This document shows positions 23,773-36,600 of a stretch of DNA of 64,000 nt, piece after piece. The notes beneath the pieces are model-generated. The model was given only the letters and a program-made list of their open reading frames with translations. It made no database searches and was not told the origin of the DNA. The position numbers and the translations under genes were made by a program. The stretch is from Metopolophium dirhodum (taxonomy: Eukaryota; Arthropoda; Insecta; Hemiptera; Aphididae). Position 1 is the stretch's first letter; each line of letters opens with the position of its first letter. The stretch lies in contig NC_083566.1 in assembly GCF_019925205.1 (NCBI RefSeq), forward strand, positions 11,470,001 through 11,534,000. The letters are read 5' to 3'.

Positions 23773-24254
23773 ATCTTCCAAAACAGTTTTATTTAAACAT
23801 TCAAAAGGAATGGAAAATGAATGCACTTTGTGAAATTAATGAAACATTGAAAATACAGAGATCTATCATCTTCTGCAACACCTTGGATAGAGCTCAAAAA
23901 CTATGTGAGTCATTACAAAGATTGGAATATGCAGTATCACTTTTTCATTTAGAAATGAATGCACATGACCGCGAGCAAAAACTTGATATGTTTTCTTCTA
24001 ACAATTTAAAAATGCTCATCACTACAGATCCAATCAAAGGCAGCCAGTTTCAGCAAGCCGCTTGGATAATAAATTATGATTTACCTATAAATCCTATTTG
24101 TTATCTAGATAGAGTGGCCAAATGTGCCGAAAATATAAAAGTGATAAATCTCATTGATGAGAATGACGACCAAACAAAATTGGCAATTGAAACACACAAC
24201 AAATCTTATATGATTCAGATGCCTCTGAATATGATTGATTTGTTACAATATTAG
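23773..24254 (+). CDS. Exon 7: C-terminal RecA-like half of the eIF4A-like domain
   Basis: Joins in phase to exon 6 to give LLKNLPKQFYLNIQKEWKM, matching the linker and second lobe of eIF4A. It keeps IIFCNT and the MLITTD and NYDLP strands, but the arginine-finger motif is gone (DRVAKCAE) and the ARGID motif reads IKGSQ. It ends MPLNMIDLLQY then stop, corresponding to the eIF4A C-terminus MPMNVADLI. The open frame runs undamaged for 159 codons. Confidence 0.8.
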
Positions 24255-24353
24255 ACTCGTTTAATGATTATATTATTTTTGGAATTGAGTAGTATAATAT
24301 TCATGACTATGATAAATAATATAATATACATATTATTATTATTATATTCTACT

Positions 24354-24359
24354 ATTAAA
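24354..24359 (+). terminator. Candidate polyadenylation signal of the eIF4A-like gene
   Basis: ATTAAA 100 nt beyond the stop at 24254. I saw no canonical AATAAA nearer. Confidence 0.3.
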
Positions 24360-25369
24360 CTATTCACAATATAACTTTTCTAGGAAATGGGTTTCATTAT
24401 TGTTATTTTCCATTATTTTATTGTTACTTAAATTGAATTTTTATGGCACTTAAGGGATGTTTTTAAAGTTGTTTTTATTTTTATTTTTTATATAATTTTA
24501 CTATTTGTGATTGATTTATGAGTGATAGAATAATATTAGAATGTTATTCAAGAAATTATTTTGAAAATTAAAATTTATATTATCTTAATATTTATCTTGA
24601 TAATTATTTATAATATTTTATTAAGTTATCAAAAATGTTCTGTTACTGCTGTATTACTAATGTAATAGGCTTTTAAACTAATATTTAAATGTATTAAAGT
24701 TAGCGACACAGATTCAAATTCTAAAAACAGCCACTGAGAGCAACTGCAGGTGCAATTTGTACAATCTACCGTGTGGTTATCACACCATGTTCTAGGTTTT
24801 ATCTGTTTTCAGAAGATTTATATGTTTCACGAAATTCAGTAATGACAACAAAAAATCATTAGCAATTGTTATTGTATCAAATATTTGTATCATTGATATC
24901 ATTTTAACTATTTGGTCAAAATGAATATACTTAAATGAATATGTAGGTACTATCACAGAATAGATTAAACTATGTACTTGAACTATGAGTATAAATATAC
25001 TATAAAAAGTAAAAATAATAATTAGCTGGTGTATGTCAATAATATTGTTATTATTGCTACATATCATCTGAAAACAAAATGCAACCTAGTAGTAAAAGAT
25101 GGGGTGCCGTGCTAACTTTCATTGGCGTCCCTATTAAATATATATATTTAAACGTTTGCCACAGTTAAAAATTTTACAACTTTTGCTTGCCTGAAGGCAC
25201 TTGCTCGATTAGCATGGCTCTTAAGATACCATCGATTATAATTAGAACAAATCTATCCACAAGTTACAACCGTGCAGCAAACTGATTGTGTTGTTAAAGT
25301 CTGTAGTAGTGTTGTAGTGGAATACACATTAGTTATTGCTTTTAAGTTATAAGTTTATAACTTATAAAC

Positions 25370-25377
25370 TATAAAAA
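25370..25377 (+). promoter_or_regulatory. TATA-like box before a candidate exon
   Basis: TATAAAAA about 80 nt before the candidate ATG at 25451, with a locally GC-richer downstream stretch. Such words are common by chance in this AT-rich DNA. Confidence 0.2.
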
Positions 25378-25450
25378 CAGCAACGGGTGGTATTTTTCTT
25401 TGGGCAGTCACAGTGTCCGGAGAGAGAGGCCCGCCATCCCCCACACGAGC

Positions 25451-25611
25451 ATGGCAGACACCTACGGTCGCCCACTTAAAAATTGTGCCAAGAAAAACAC
25501 ACACACGTGTTCAAAACCTACAGTACCCTCCACCCCACAGTTTCACAGGCTAATGTCCTCAGTTTCAAAGCCTAAACCAAAACAAGAATTATGGATTATA
25601 GTAGGTACTAG
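25451..25611 (+). CDS. Weak candidate first exon, unrecognised
   Basis: An ATG in good context (GAGCATGG) opens a frame rich in Pro, Lys, Ser and Thr (MADTYGRPLKNCAKK onward) whose composition differs from the AT-rich flanks. It runs to AG|GTAAGC at 25611, a good donor, or if unspliced stops after 54 residues at 25615. I found no convincing downstream exon. It could be a fragment of a mobile element, a lncRNA, or a real small gene. Confidence 0.25.
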
Positions 25612-25797
25612 GTAAGCATGTAATATTATTTATAAACCTACAGATAATTATTGATGTTCACAATTATCATTAACTATTCAACTATTAAACTTACATAGGT
25701 AACTAATATACCTAACTTGCCAATGAAAAATGCAGGTCAATTATTATTGTGATTATTATAATATCCAAGAATAACGATTTTAGTTAGGTTATAATAT

Positions 25798-26022
25798 TAA
25801 TTAAACTTACCGGCTACTGTATTAATAATAAGTAATAACAATATAAATATAATATAAAATATCCACACTGACAAACCGTCACTACTCAGAATCGTTTTTC
25901 GTATACAATGATATTATATTATATTTCTATCATTGAATTAAAATTTAATACCATCAATTATACAGTGACCCACTTGTATCCTACTGTACAGCAGAGTGAC
26001 ATCAATTTACCCGCCTTTTTAT
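25798..26022 (-). repeat. Head fragment of the dispersed repeat family
   Basis: Minus-strand head with the CTACTGTACAGCAGAGTGAC and TACTCAGAATCG words, joined to the same inner sequence as the intronic copy at 8030-8222. It is a truncated member of that subfamily. Confidence 0.65.
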
Positions 26023-27115
26023 ACCTTACGCCCTTACTTAAAATAAGTTATTTTAAATAACTACATAAATACGTAAAATATACATTGACTCGTTTTAAAA
26101 AAAAAAAAGTATAAGGACTTATTATATTTTTAATGCAAGTTTCTAGAAACTACAGCTGTAGTAGGTAGGTGACATTAAATTCAAATATTTATTTATTTAA
26201 CTATTTAACGATCATAATTATTATAAAGCTCAACATAATCACAAGCACAGTAAAACCAAACAATAAATTGCATTAAATAATACAACACAGTTAAAGAAAA
26301 ACTATGTTATATTTTAAATGTATATTCGGTTTGCCGTTTGCCGTTTGCCGTTTCCAAAAATTACAAAGGAGGGGGAAACCTTTGGGATTTCAGGGTGGTC
26401 GGTGTGCGTGTCGATGCGGGATCTTTCTTAAATACCCAGGGATTGGTGACCGGTGAGCCCTTTAATATCAATATAAAATACTCAAATACGCAAATTATAA
26501 TCATATAGAAAGTAATAATAATAATAATAATAATAGTAATAATAATAATTGAGGAATACCACGTTAACTGAAAAACTGCTGATCAACGGATAATTCCTGA
26601 ATCCTAATACAAAACTACAGTAAGCATACAATTATTCAGATGCAGTTTTAAATTTAAATTCTATGTTTTATCTTATTAATAACTATGTACATGGATAAAT
26701 ACTAAATGGGTAATATACCTATATATTACCATCATCCCCATTCAATCCACTCTCGTTTTAATTCTTCTTTCTTTATCAGTGCTCGAATTGGGAAAAATCA
26801 AGTAGAGGAGCTCAAATTTCGATTTTAAAACTGCGTTCCAATGGCGCAATTACTTAACACAGACCCGTGAGGGGCATTGACCCCCACACCTCCCACGCTC
26901 CTGCCTTACATACATTTTGAATTCCAAATAGGTATAATATATTTTGATAGCAATATATACATCTTACATTGTTACAGTAGAAAAAAAATTAATAATAATC
27001 TACCTGTTTATTCAATATACTAAAAAGATAACAAAATTAATAATTATTGTTTTTGATTCAAAAGAGTACACTTCAGTATCTGTGCCTTTCATAATTTTTT
27101 TTTTCAATCCTTACA

Positions 27116-27570
27116 TTGGTTAAATGACTTCGATGAATCTCCACTGGTCTCTATCCATTACTGCTACTTTTAATGCTTTGTAATTTGTTTTTCCTATATC
27201 CTCTATGATTTGTTTCATAAATGGTATTCTTGCGGTCTACCTCTTCCGGATTTTCCGTCTTTCTTTCCTTCTATTATTGTTGTTATCCATGCATTGTTTC
27301 TTATTATATGTCCATTCATATTAGTTTTCATCATATCATATTAGTTTTCGTTCGTTCATTTTTTGGAATACTTCTTCATTTTTTACTCTATCTGTCCAGG
27401 GAATTTTCAGTGTTCTTCTCCAGCACCATGTTTCAAACGCTTCGATCCTTCTTCTTTCTGCTTTGAGTATCGTCCATGTTTCTGCTCCATATAGTGCTAT
27501 ACTCCATACAAAACTCTTTATCAGAGTTTTTCTTGTCCTAAGGATGACAGTGTTTGTTGTGAAAAGGTGT
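27116..27570 (-). mobile_element. Non-LTR retrotransposon fragment (reverse transcriptase C-terminus)
   Basis: On the minus strand the translation contains LIKSFVWSIALYGAETWTI, RRIEAFETWCWRRTL and, after a gap and frameshift, GKSGRGRP and ALKVAVMDRDQW. These are typical of the region after the reverse transcriptase domain in insect LINEs. The frame is broken near the GRGRP box, and the upstream catalytic domain is absent, so it is a dead 5'-truncated copy. Confidence 0.8.
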
Positions 27571-30254
27571 TTTTTTTTTGTGTGCGCACCCCCCCCCCCC
27601 CCCTTCTCCCACTGACCTTTATAGCATAATTGCAAAAAGTCATGTTCACGAATTTGATTTTGATATTTGGCGGCACATGTGGACGGGTACCTACCCTACC
27701 TACCCAATGTATTTTTAAAGTTTTTATTATTAAAGTAAAAATAATAATATATGATATCAAATGTTTTATTATTATCGTAGTATAATATCAACAGTAGGTA
27801 CTCAGTATAGGTAGGTATATTATAATCCACACACTATGCACAATGTACATTTTATAATACTTATTTCTAATATTATCATACGGAACGTCGGAACATGAAA
27901 TTGGAATTGCACGAGTCGAGGATAATCCTTCCAAATTAATCAAATTTTGCCGCAAGGTACTTATGTACAACTACCATTATCAAACCATACAATCAAACAT
28001 TTGAAATGTAAACAATAATATCTCTGTTTATTAGAGTTGACAACATCAGTATAAAAGATACATCTGTGAACAATATATTTCAAGCTTTACTATGACATAA
28101 ATGTGCGATGGTTTATATTATTATTTGAATAAAACCATTCTAACCAGTGTATAAAAACGTTCTGTTCCAATTATTTAGGTTTATCATTTAAATTATTTAT
28201 TTCCTTCTAAAAATATTAATATTATTAGAGCCACGTAATATTATCTCCAGAACCTCTATGTTTCTTGAATTTTTAATGTTTTAAATATGTGCTACAATAT
28301 TTTAAGATGGATGATTTTCGAACGCGTGCATGTTAGTTATGATATGATAGTTTTTTAAACTCGATAATAACTTAATCTCAGTAAACAACAACTAATAAGC
28401 AATAATGTTTCTTCTATAAGAGTATTATTTTATGTAATTATAATAAATAATAATATTATATTTAAAAAAATACTTCTCAGTAGACAGAGGCACATAATAA
28501 TATTATCACCACATCAATAATAATATCATTTATTCATATGATGTTACATATATAAATATATTAATACGTATAGCCTATAAGTAATAATCATATTAGCCAT
28601 AATAATAAGCCTTTCGTTTAATGCTTTGACTTAATATTTATTCAAAGATAATATAAATATCCAAGTTGATGTTGTGTATTTAGCGTTCATTATTTTACTT
28701 TTACATATTATTACATTATATACATAAAATAGGATTTTATAAATAGACTATATTCTATAAATATGATTTTAATTGTAAGTAGGTACCTATATATATGGCT
28801 ACATAGTATATGTCGGATATATTAATTATTAATTATTAAATAACTAGGTACCTACCTATACTTTGTATAGTCGCAGCGACCAATTAATAGTAGGTACCTA
28901 TACTATTATACTAGGTAGGTACCTAATTGTTTTAAATACTTCAAGTTTAAGTATTTCGCTCTGGAGTTACACATCACTTACACGGCATATAATATATTAT
29001 CTTTAATAAAGGAATAAATTAATAATTTAATAATGGATTTTCGCTTAATGCATTACTATGGTATAATACGTTTTTATTAAATTATATTTGTATGAACACA
29101 TCTTATATCAATAATATATAATATATAGGTATCATCGATTTAAGAATATGTAATCCATAAAGACGATAGACCATGGTATGTCTTTATACTTTAAATATAT
29201 ATAAATAAAAAAACTAGCTCAATACATTTAATAATAGTTACCTATTCTTTAAAAAAAGTAGTTTCATTTTTTTTTCAAACGATTATTCAAAAGAAACAAT
29301 GTTTTATATATTTACCAAGCTTTATGGTTTTGTTTTATTGTTACAAAGGTTGATTAAATTCGTGACGATTGTACAATGCGGTTTTACTACTTCTTTGACT
29401 ACCATTAAATGCGCATGTATTAAAAAAACAGTTTCCTAAATAAGTGCATATTATATTATGTAGGTACCTATATAATAATATAATACTGTATTTTTTCTTC
29501 GTCGTTAAATTATTATTATAGTCTCTTGTAACAAACCATAATTTAATGTTAAACGGTATGTTACCAGGTTATTACCTCTATACCAATGTTTTATAATATT
29601 ATAATGCTATTATAAATGGTAATAATTATCATTGATATTTAAATCTACACATCATTTACAGTGTAAAACATTGTTAAACATTTATACGAAAAATCGTTAC
29701 AGTGGACGCACTTTTCTGCTTGCAATATACAATACATGTTATATTATTTAGGCGAACCATAATATATACATTTACATATTGTTATATTATAGTACAACAT
29801 AGTACACGAGCTTGGCGTTAAAATACGAATATAATAAACCAGGGTTACTATGCGTTGGAATAATATAATTGAAAATCGTTTCTTATAATATGTCCAATCC
29901 ACATTGCAGTAGGTACCTATCGTGATTTATAACAATACATTTTGTTCTCGTATTATTATTATAATTTTTTTTTTTATATCGCCATCCGCTTTTTTTCTCG
30001 GTTAATTAATACACCGTCTCGAAATCAAAAATGTCAACAGAATAATATTATAATATACAGTTTTTCTTCGGTCGCACATAGGTACAGTAAAATATACATA
30101 ATGCGGGCGTGGCGACAGTCATAATCGTAAGTGAAATCAACGATTAGTCGACCGGTGGGAAAACAGTGGACCATATAGAGTCGCAGTTGCTGCAGCAGTC
30201 GTACATAATATATATATAATGTATCGTATCTAACCGAAGCAGCAGTGGCGGCGG

Positions 30255-30262
30255 TATAAAAG
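30255..30262 (+). promoter_or_regulatory. TATA box of the upstream NDRG promoter
   Basis: TATAAAAG in a locally GC-rich setting (GGCGGCGG just before), unlike the AT-rich background, about 350 nt before the first NDRG ATG. A CRE-like TGACGT follows at 30277-30282. Transcription would be expected to start near 30285-30290. Confidence 0.6.
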
Positions 30263-30613
30263 CTCGGAAGGCCGAGTGACGTCTATTTTGGTCCGCATCG
30301 CCGGGACGGTGCCAAAAAAATGTTTTCCTAACACTCGCGGTCCGCTTGCGTCAGTACGATTCGCACGCCCCTCGCTAAACTATTTTCGTATTTATCATAA
30401 GTACGGTGTTTGTAAATGTAATTAATTTTTTCACCAATATTTAAATTTACACGCATAAGTTTATACGTATAGTTTGTGATTTGTATACGTACTATAATAT
30501 TGATATAGTAACACATTTGTTTGGTTTGCGCGTTTATACGACGTATTTACATTCAAATTATATTAATTTTATATATTTTTCGTCTAAAACGGTTTCCAAT
30601 TAGTTTTTTTTGG

Positions 30614-30682
30614 ATGTCTTTTGACGACCGCCGGCTGTCCGAGGCCAGAAGGGGCAGCATTAGTGCCTATATCAACAAAAAG
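30614..30682 (+). CDS. NDRG: NDRG exon 1a (distal first exon)
   Basis: Encodes MSFDDRRLSEARRGSISAY and four more residues, 23 codons in phase 0, before a GTACAA donor at 30683. Arg/Ser-rich and variable, as NDRG N-termini are. It lies 350 nt downstream of a TATA box. The next compatible acceptor with family similarity is at 57197. Confidence 0.6.
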
Positions 30683-33600
30683 GTACAATATTGTTATTAT
30701 TATTATTGTTATTATTAATATTATTAATATTATTAATGTTATAAAGAATTTTTTTACTTTCGGTCAATAAGAAATTATTTTCAGTACCTTTTTCTGTTAC
30801 ATCGAAATAATGTTTGAATAAATGTAACGATATAATTTATTATGCAATTATAAAATGAAATACGAATACAATTTAGTATGTGTATATACTATATAATACC
30901 TATATAACTCCTTGTATAAAAAAAATACTCCATTCAAATTATTTTTAATGACGTTTTGCAAACTAAGTATACGTTTCTAGAAAACATTGTAGACGCCCAA
31001 AATGGAAATTAAAACTGAAATATGAGTTACGACCAATATAATATAAATGTCACTGAAGTAATATTATATTATACCTTTGACAATATTGAATATTCAGTTA
31101 CAAATTAGTGTTTTATGACAATGAATCTGTCATTAGTGGATTTCGTCCGACTGTGTTTACAGTTTATAGTTTCCGCCGCGTCGACCTTGTTTGGTCCATT
31201 AATCTTGTGGCTAATATTTTCACCCATTGAAATAGTATATAGTTGCACACTTGTACATTTATTTCGGTGTGGACGTTAAAAACACAATCCCCCACCAATC
31301 ACTATGAACATGAGTATTTTTAAAATTACTAAAACCTATTAGAAAGTTACTGTTGTTGTTTAGAATTACAAGTAAATGATATTTCAGTATTCTATAGAAT
31401 ATATCAAATTAAAAAAAAAAATGTTCTAAAATATCTTTATTTTCAGCCTCTGTTTCTAAGGATATTTTTTTAATGTATTCAACTAATTGTAATTTATTTT
31501 TCTATTTAGTAAAATTGGTGGAAATTAATTTTAAGTTTAAAATGATATGTTAAACAGCGTAAAGAATGTCATTCACTAGTTTTTTTCTAGGGGGGTGGTA
31601 TTAATTCGTGATTTTATTACTACTAATAATATGGTAGTATATAATGGTACATCACAGCGATGTCTACTAAATGTAATAATCTATACTTTATAGCGTTCTG
31701 CGTATACATAATAATTAATAATATTATACTACTAATTTCTAATTATAATAATATGGCCAAAAGGGTGTATTTATGAAGTGCCGAAGGTATTCTGCACCAC
31801 TCCCATTGAAATTCTATGATAATATAAACTAATTATAAAGTACATTATATTTCTGTTCAATATGTTTTTGGGGTGATTGAAATAGTCTACGTATAGTCTC
31901 GTATATGAAAATAATTGTTCGATAAAAATCCTACTTATTTTAACAAAATAAATTAAAATTTTTGATAACGTTAAAAAGTTTATAGGCATGCTTAATAGTT
32001 AATAGAATACCTGAATACCTACCTAATCCTATAGATTTAAAATTTTCACCGACCATCTTTGTATTAAATAATGTACAGAAAAATATCCTACTTATTTTAA
32101 TAAAATAAATTAAAATTTTTGATAACGTTAAAAAGTTTATAGGCATACTTAATAGTTAATAGAATACCTGAATACCTACCTAATCCTATAGATTTAAAAT
32201 TTTCACCGACCATCTTTGTATTTAATAATGTACAGAAAAAAAATAATTGTTGAGCATTTTTACTATAAAGTTACTACCACCTCGATTTAGTATATTTTGA
32301 ACATTCAATTTTTCCATATAATTTGCAATTTTTAAATTTTTAAATTTTTAATTAATAATTATTTATAATTTAAACTAGTATGTTTACAAATAAGTAATAA
32401 TTTAACATATTAAACAACTAATAATAATTAAAAAAAAAAAAAAAAAAATGAACGGTTAAAAAAGTAGTTAGTCAAGTCAATACAAAGTGTCACTATAATT
32501 GGGTGGCTTCTTTCAACAATCTCCTTCATGTTCACGTAATTTTAGCCCATATTCTTATTGTGCCTCCAGGGTACAGATTGTATATTTCATATAAAAAAAA
32601 AAAAAACTTAACATACAATAAATTAATATTGTCATAAAGGTTTAAAATTTTAATTACCTACAGTGCATTATTATATGTTATTTTTAGACTCATTTTTCTA
32701 ATATTTGTTGTTTTGTATATTGAAACATCAATATGACATTTAATACAAGATTAATCTTTATTTGTACTATACACTATATAGGTACATAAAATCTTCAAAT
32801 ATCTCACTTTACAATTTTAATTTTCCCTTTGATAACTTAAAATTTAAAATTGTTTTAATAAATCGATGATAAATTCTGATATGTTTATGGAATATAATTT
32901 AATAATAATAACAATTAATAATTATGATTAAATAAATTTAATAAAAAAAAAAAACTAAACAATAATTTATTGATTTTTTGTTACTTTTATACATTTAAAA
33001 TAATAATACGTAACTATTTTGCGCCACGGTAAATGAAAACCTAAACATTATATTATTTTGTCCGTAGTTTGTATTTTTGATTCAATGCCTTTAAAATGTT
33101 ATGTACCTCTAGTTATTTAATATCAATTGCATCAACTAAAAATAATTATACAGTACATATATACGGCTTTGTGTCCCCATATATTATGAAATAAATTTGA
33201 ACAGTGTAATGTGTAAAATACTAAAACATTATGCATTGAAATAGTGAAATACGCAACGGAAACTGTCTGTTTTGTGCCTTATAATGGTAATTTATGACGA
33301 AATTTTATCTCATTCATTATTTTTTTTTACCAGCGTGCTCTATTCTAGTAAGGCTTTGCAGAATATGCGCCTGCTATGTATTTTTATAGTCTTACAAATA
33401 TTGAATTTTTAAATCTTCTAATTTATTCTTTTAAAATCTATTAAATAATAATAATAAATAGACAATTTTCAATTTTCACTTTACTGCCCAAAGTAAAATA
33501 AAATTGTATTGTTCTGTCTTTAGAATACTTATAGTGTGTATAATGTTAATTACTTGTCAATATTCAAAATGTATGAGAGTTGAGAATATGAGAAAATTAT

Positions 33601-36600
33601 TTTCATGCTTATAATATGTAGATTTAGCTTAAAATATTATACCTATATTTTCCTGTTTAGGGTTTGTTTAAATATTGAAACATTTTGAAATATTTACTAA
33701 GTGTTCTTGAAAACTATTAAAGGTAATTTCAAAAAGGATTTCCACAATGCATGTTTTATGCCGATTTAAATACGCTTATTTACAAATACTTCATCGTTCT
33801 CAGAAAAAAAACTGCAGAGATAATAAGTTTGACTAATATTTTTCAAAAATATGAAAGTTCAAAAATGTGACAAAGATTATAATATATAATTACTTCTTTT
33901 CTTCTTATATTGCACATCAATAATATTACAGGTTAATAATTTACCAACCTGTAGTAAACCCATTGTAGTTTAATATTTCTCTGATATTCAATCAAATTTT
34001 CAGACAAATTTCTGAGAATAATAATAAATTGATGGGTTGTTTGATTGTAATAAGTAATCCAATTTAATGTTTAATATTCAACAATTATTATACAAGGGTT
34101 CTTAATAATACAATTAAAACCTATAAAACAGTGCAAGCAATAACCAGTAACCACGGTTTTAATAACAGAACGAACGACTTACAAATAAATAACGGACGAA
34201 TAACATATTGCTATGTAGAGTGGTACATTTCACCATTAGCCATAAAATATTTTGATATTTAAGTTGTTTTTGGTGGGGGGGGGGGGGGTAGTTTAGTCAT
34301 CATGATGGTTAAATATATTTTTTATTTTATATCTGTGAGTAGAGTAGTTCCTAGAAGATTTTGATGTATTTTATGAATATTGAATCACTAAAATTTTATC
34401 TTATAAGTTACAAGTTATAACTTTATAGGCAATTTATTAAAGTTACGATATAAATATATAGATAATACATTTAGAGTAATTTATAATTTATTATAATATT
34501 TATATAATATAGCTATGTAAGTAAAATAAAACTATAATTTTTGTTTGGAATGATTATTTTTACTCTGGCGGAATCGATAGGTTGCTTTTAGACTACCTGT
34601 ACTGGTGGAATCGATATATAACTTATCCCATAGTATTTAACGTTTAATGTCGATTAATGTTTTAAAAATATATATATATATAATACAGATATACAATACA
34701 GTTTTTAGAAAAGCTTGTTTAAGAGAAGTGTAAACAAACTCAATTATTGTAATGTATTATAATTTTATTATTATAGTATCAAATGTTTTAATGAATCCGG
34801 AATGTACATTTTTAATAGATAACTTCATTAAAACCATCGTTCATTATTATTTAATATGAATATTAAGAAATAAAATGTATAATTACAATTTAGGTTAATT
34901 ATAAGAATTTAATTCAGGTTAATTAATTAATTTTTTTTTATTATTTTTAATATTTTAACTCTAACATCAAAAACATAAATAATTTATGAAACAAATAGTT
35001 ACATAATAATAAAAACAAGTTTAATTTAATCAACTTTTACGTTAATTAATGTAAAATTATTAGATACCCTTTTAATGGTGCTTTTTTATTGTTGTACGTT
35101 GTAGCTTAGTTTCGTTGTATCATTCAGTAATACGTTTTATAACAAAAATTGTAGGTACATACAAAATATTAAACATTGCCGTATTGTCGTATTGAAAAAC
35201 TTTTAGCAACAATATTATACACCCGTAAGTTGTACACATTAGGTAGGTACACAAGTACAAAATCGTATCCAAATATGGCTGATGACTGATTGTCAGAATT
35301 TAAAAAGATACAATAATTATAATATTATGTAGCCCGGTGTAGGCATTTGTGAATGTATGCTCAAACCAGGAGTGAATGATCGTCGTACGTAGCTGATCCA
35401 ATAGTGTTTACAATAAATAACTTGAAACATATTTATATAGGTAGGTGCATATAATATTCTCGTGACGTTAATGATTAATTTTTCATTTGTATACATGCAA
35501 TATGCAAATGAGGACATAAAAAAAAAATGTTACTGTGCAGGCACTATTGCACTAGTGATTAATAGTTGACAATAGTAGTATTAAATTTAATACTGTTAAT
35601 ATATTATTTAAAAGTAACTTTATTTCAAGTTAAAAATTGTTTTGTTCTAATTACATTAATGGTGTTTGAAAAATAAAAATTATCAATAATGTTGTTAACA
35701 ATTAATAACGGTTTTAACTTTTAATTAAACATTGCATGTTTGCAGTGAATATTAAATAACAACAAAATATGTATAATAAATTATGAATAAAAATTCTTAC
35801 ATTTATATTTTATAACACCACCTATTTCAGAATCTCTAATGTTAAGTACCTACCTATCTAACAACTGGCAATTGTTAGAAAATATATATTTTAATATTTC
35901 ACAGTTTTAATTTAAGATACCTATACAGGAAATGTTATTTAGCTCCAAAATATTGAAATGATTATTAATTATACATAAACATTATAAGTAATAAATAACT
36001 ATTTAAATAAAATAGTTATAAACCTTTGAAATAAGTAATCATTTCATACACTTGATCAAAAAATAAATGCTTTCAATTTATTATCTATGTATCATGGTAC
36101 CATATGTCAATACTGTTGAAATTTAGTACCTATATATTTTACCATGAATACCTAATAATATTATGTACTAAAGTAAAATATTAATAACAGTTGAACCAAG
36201 TATCTTCATAGTTCTTGGTAATATTATTTTTTGTTTACTACTATTATTTTATAATGTATAATTAGTATTGAGTGTACATGCCCCCTCCCGCATCAACATG
36301 TTCGGTTGAACCCATTATATTCTGGAAGAATAAAATATAAATATTTTAATGAATTAAATCAATTATATAGGTACAAATCTATAACGCATAATTAACCTTT
36401 TGACTATTTCTACTTTCATTGGAAATTATGATGTAATTTTTCGTGGTCTATTAATATTAAATTGTGCACATTATTAGTAACTACACTCTACAGGTATACA
36501 AAGTACAAGCACATTATACAAGCCAGGCTAAATGCTATATATTATCTTCAGTAAGTTGTATTTCAAAGTCTAATTATATTATTTAAAATGTAAACGTTTA

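Larger units (their letters stand above)
19650..24254 (+). pseudogene. Coiled-coil protein fused to a degenerate eIF4A-like domain; three frameshifts
   Basis: Seven exons: 19650-20393, 20459-20608, 20716-20910, 21163-21327, 21383-21735, 23286-23653 and 23773-24254. The first four are all phase 0 and encode 418 residues with no known domain. The last three align along the whole length of eIF4A, but the ATPase motifs are lost: GxGKT reads GNGRT, DEAD reads NRAE, SAT reads TSD, and the HRIGRSGR box reads DRVAKCAE. The FVNPTALQ (Q motif), PTRDLA and IIFCNT stretches remain. Three single-base insertions, near 21530, 21555 and 23396, break the frame; no other stops exist. The fusion and lost motifs suggest a non-catalytic RNA-binding relative. 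The breaks mean either a recent pseudogene or assembly error, and the sequence alone does not decide which. Confidence 0.75.
24360..30240. other. Intergenic region between the eIF4A-like and NDRG genes
   Basis: No firm gene. It contains a weak candidate exon at 25451-25611, a repeat head at 25798-26022, an AAT microsatellite at about 26515-26549, a three-fold TTTGCCG repeat at about 26328-26353, a retrotransposon fragment at 27116-27570 and a poly-C run at 27589-27603. The stretch 28000-30200 is very AT-rich, with many TAGGTACCTA words and nothing else recognisable. Confidence 0.5.

Noticed and set aside
19650..24254. First taken for a Tudor-domain helicase (TDRD12-like)
   Set aside because: The domain entry, LRGIYS, TNL.ECQAL, SLRT and MPLNMIDL stretches match eIF4A specifically, and no Tudor domain is present.
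27221..27466. Plus-strand Phe/Ser-rich 81-residue open frame
   Set aside because: Antisense of a retrotransposon reverse transcriptase fragment.
31771..32146. Two minus-strand open frames with the same start sequence
   Set aside because: They arise from the 157-bp tandem duplication and have no coding character.
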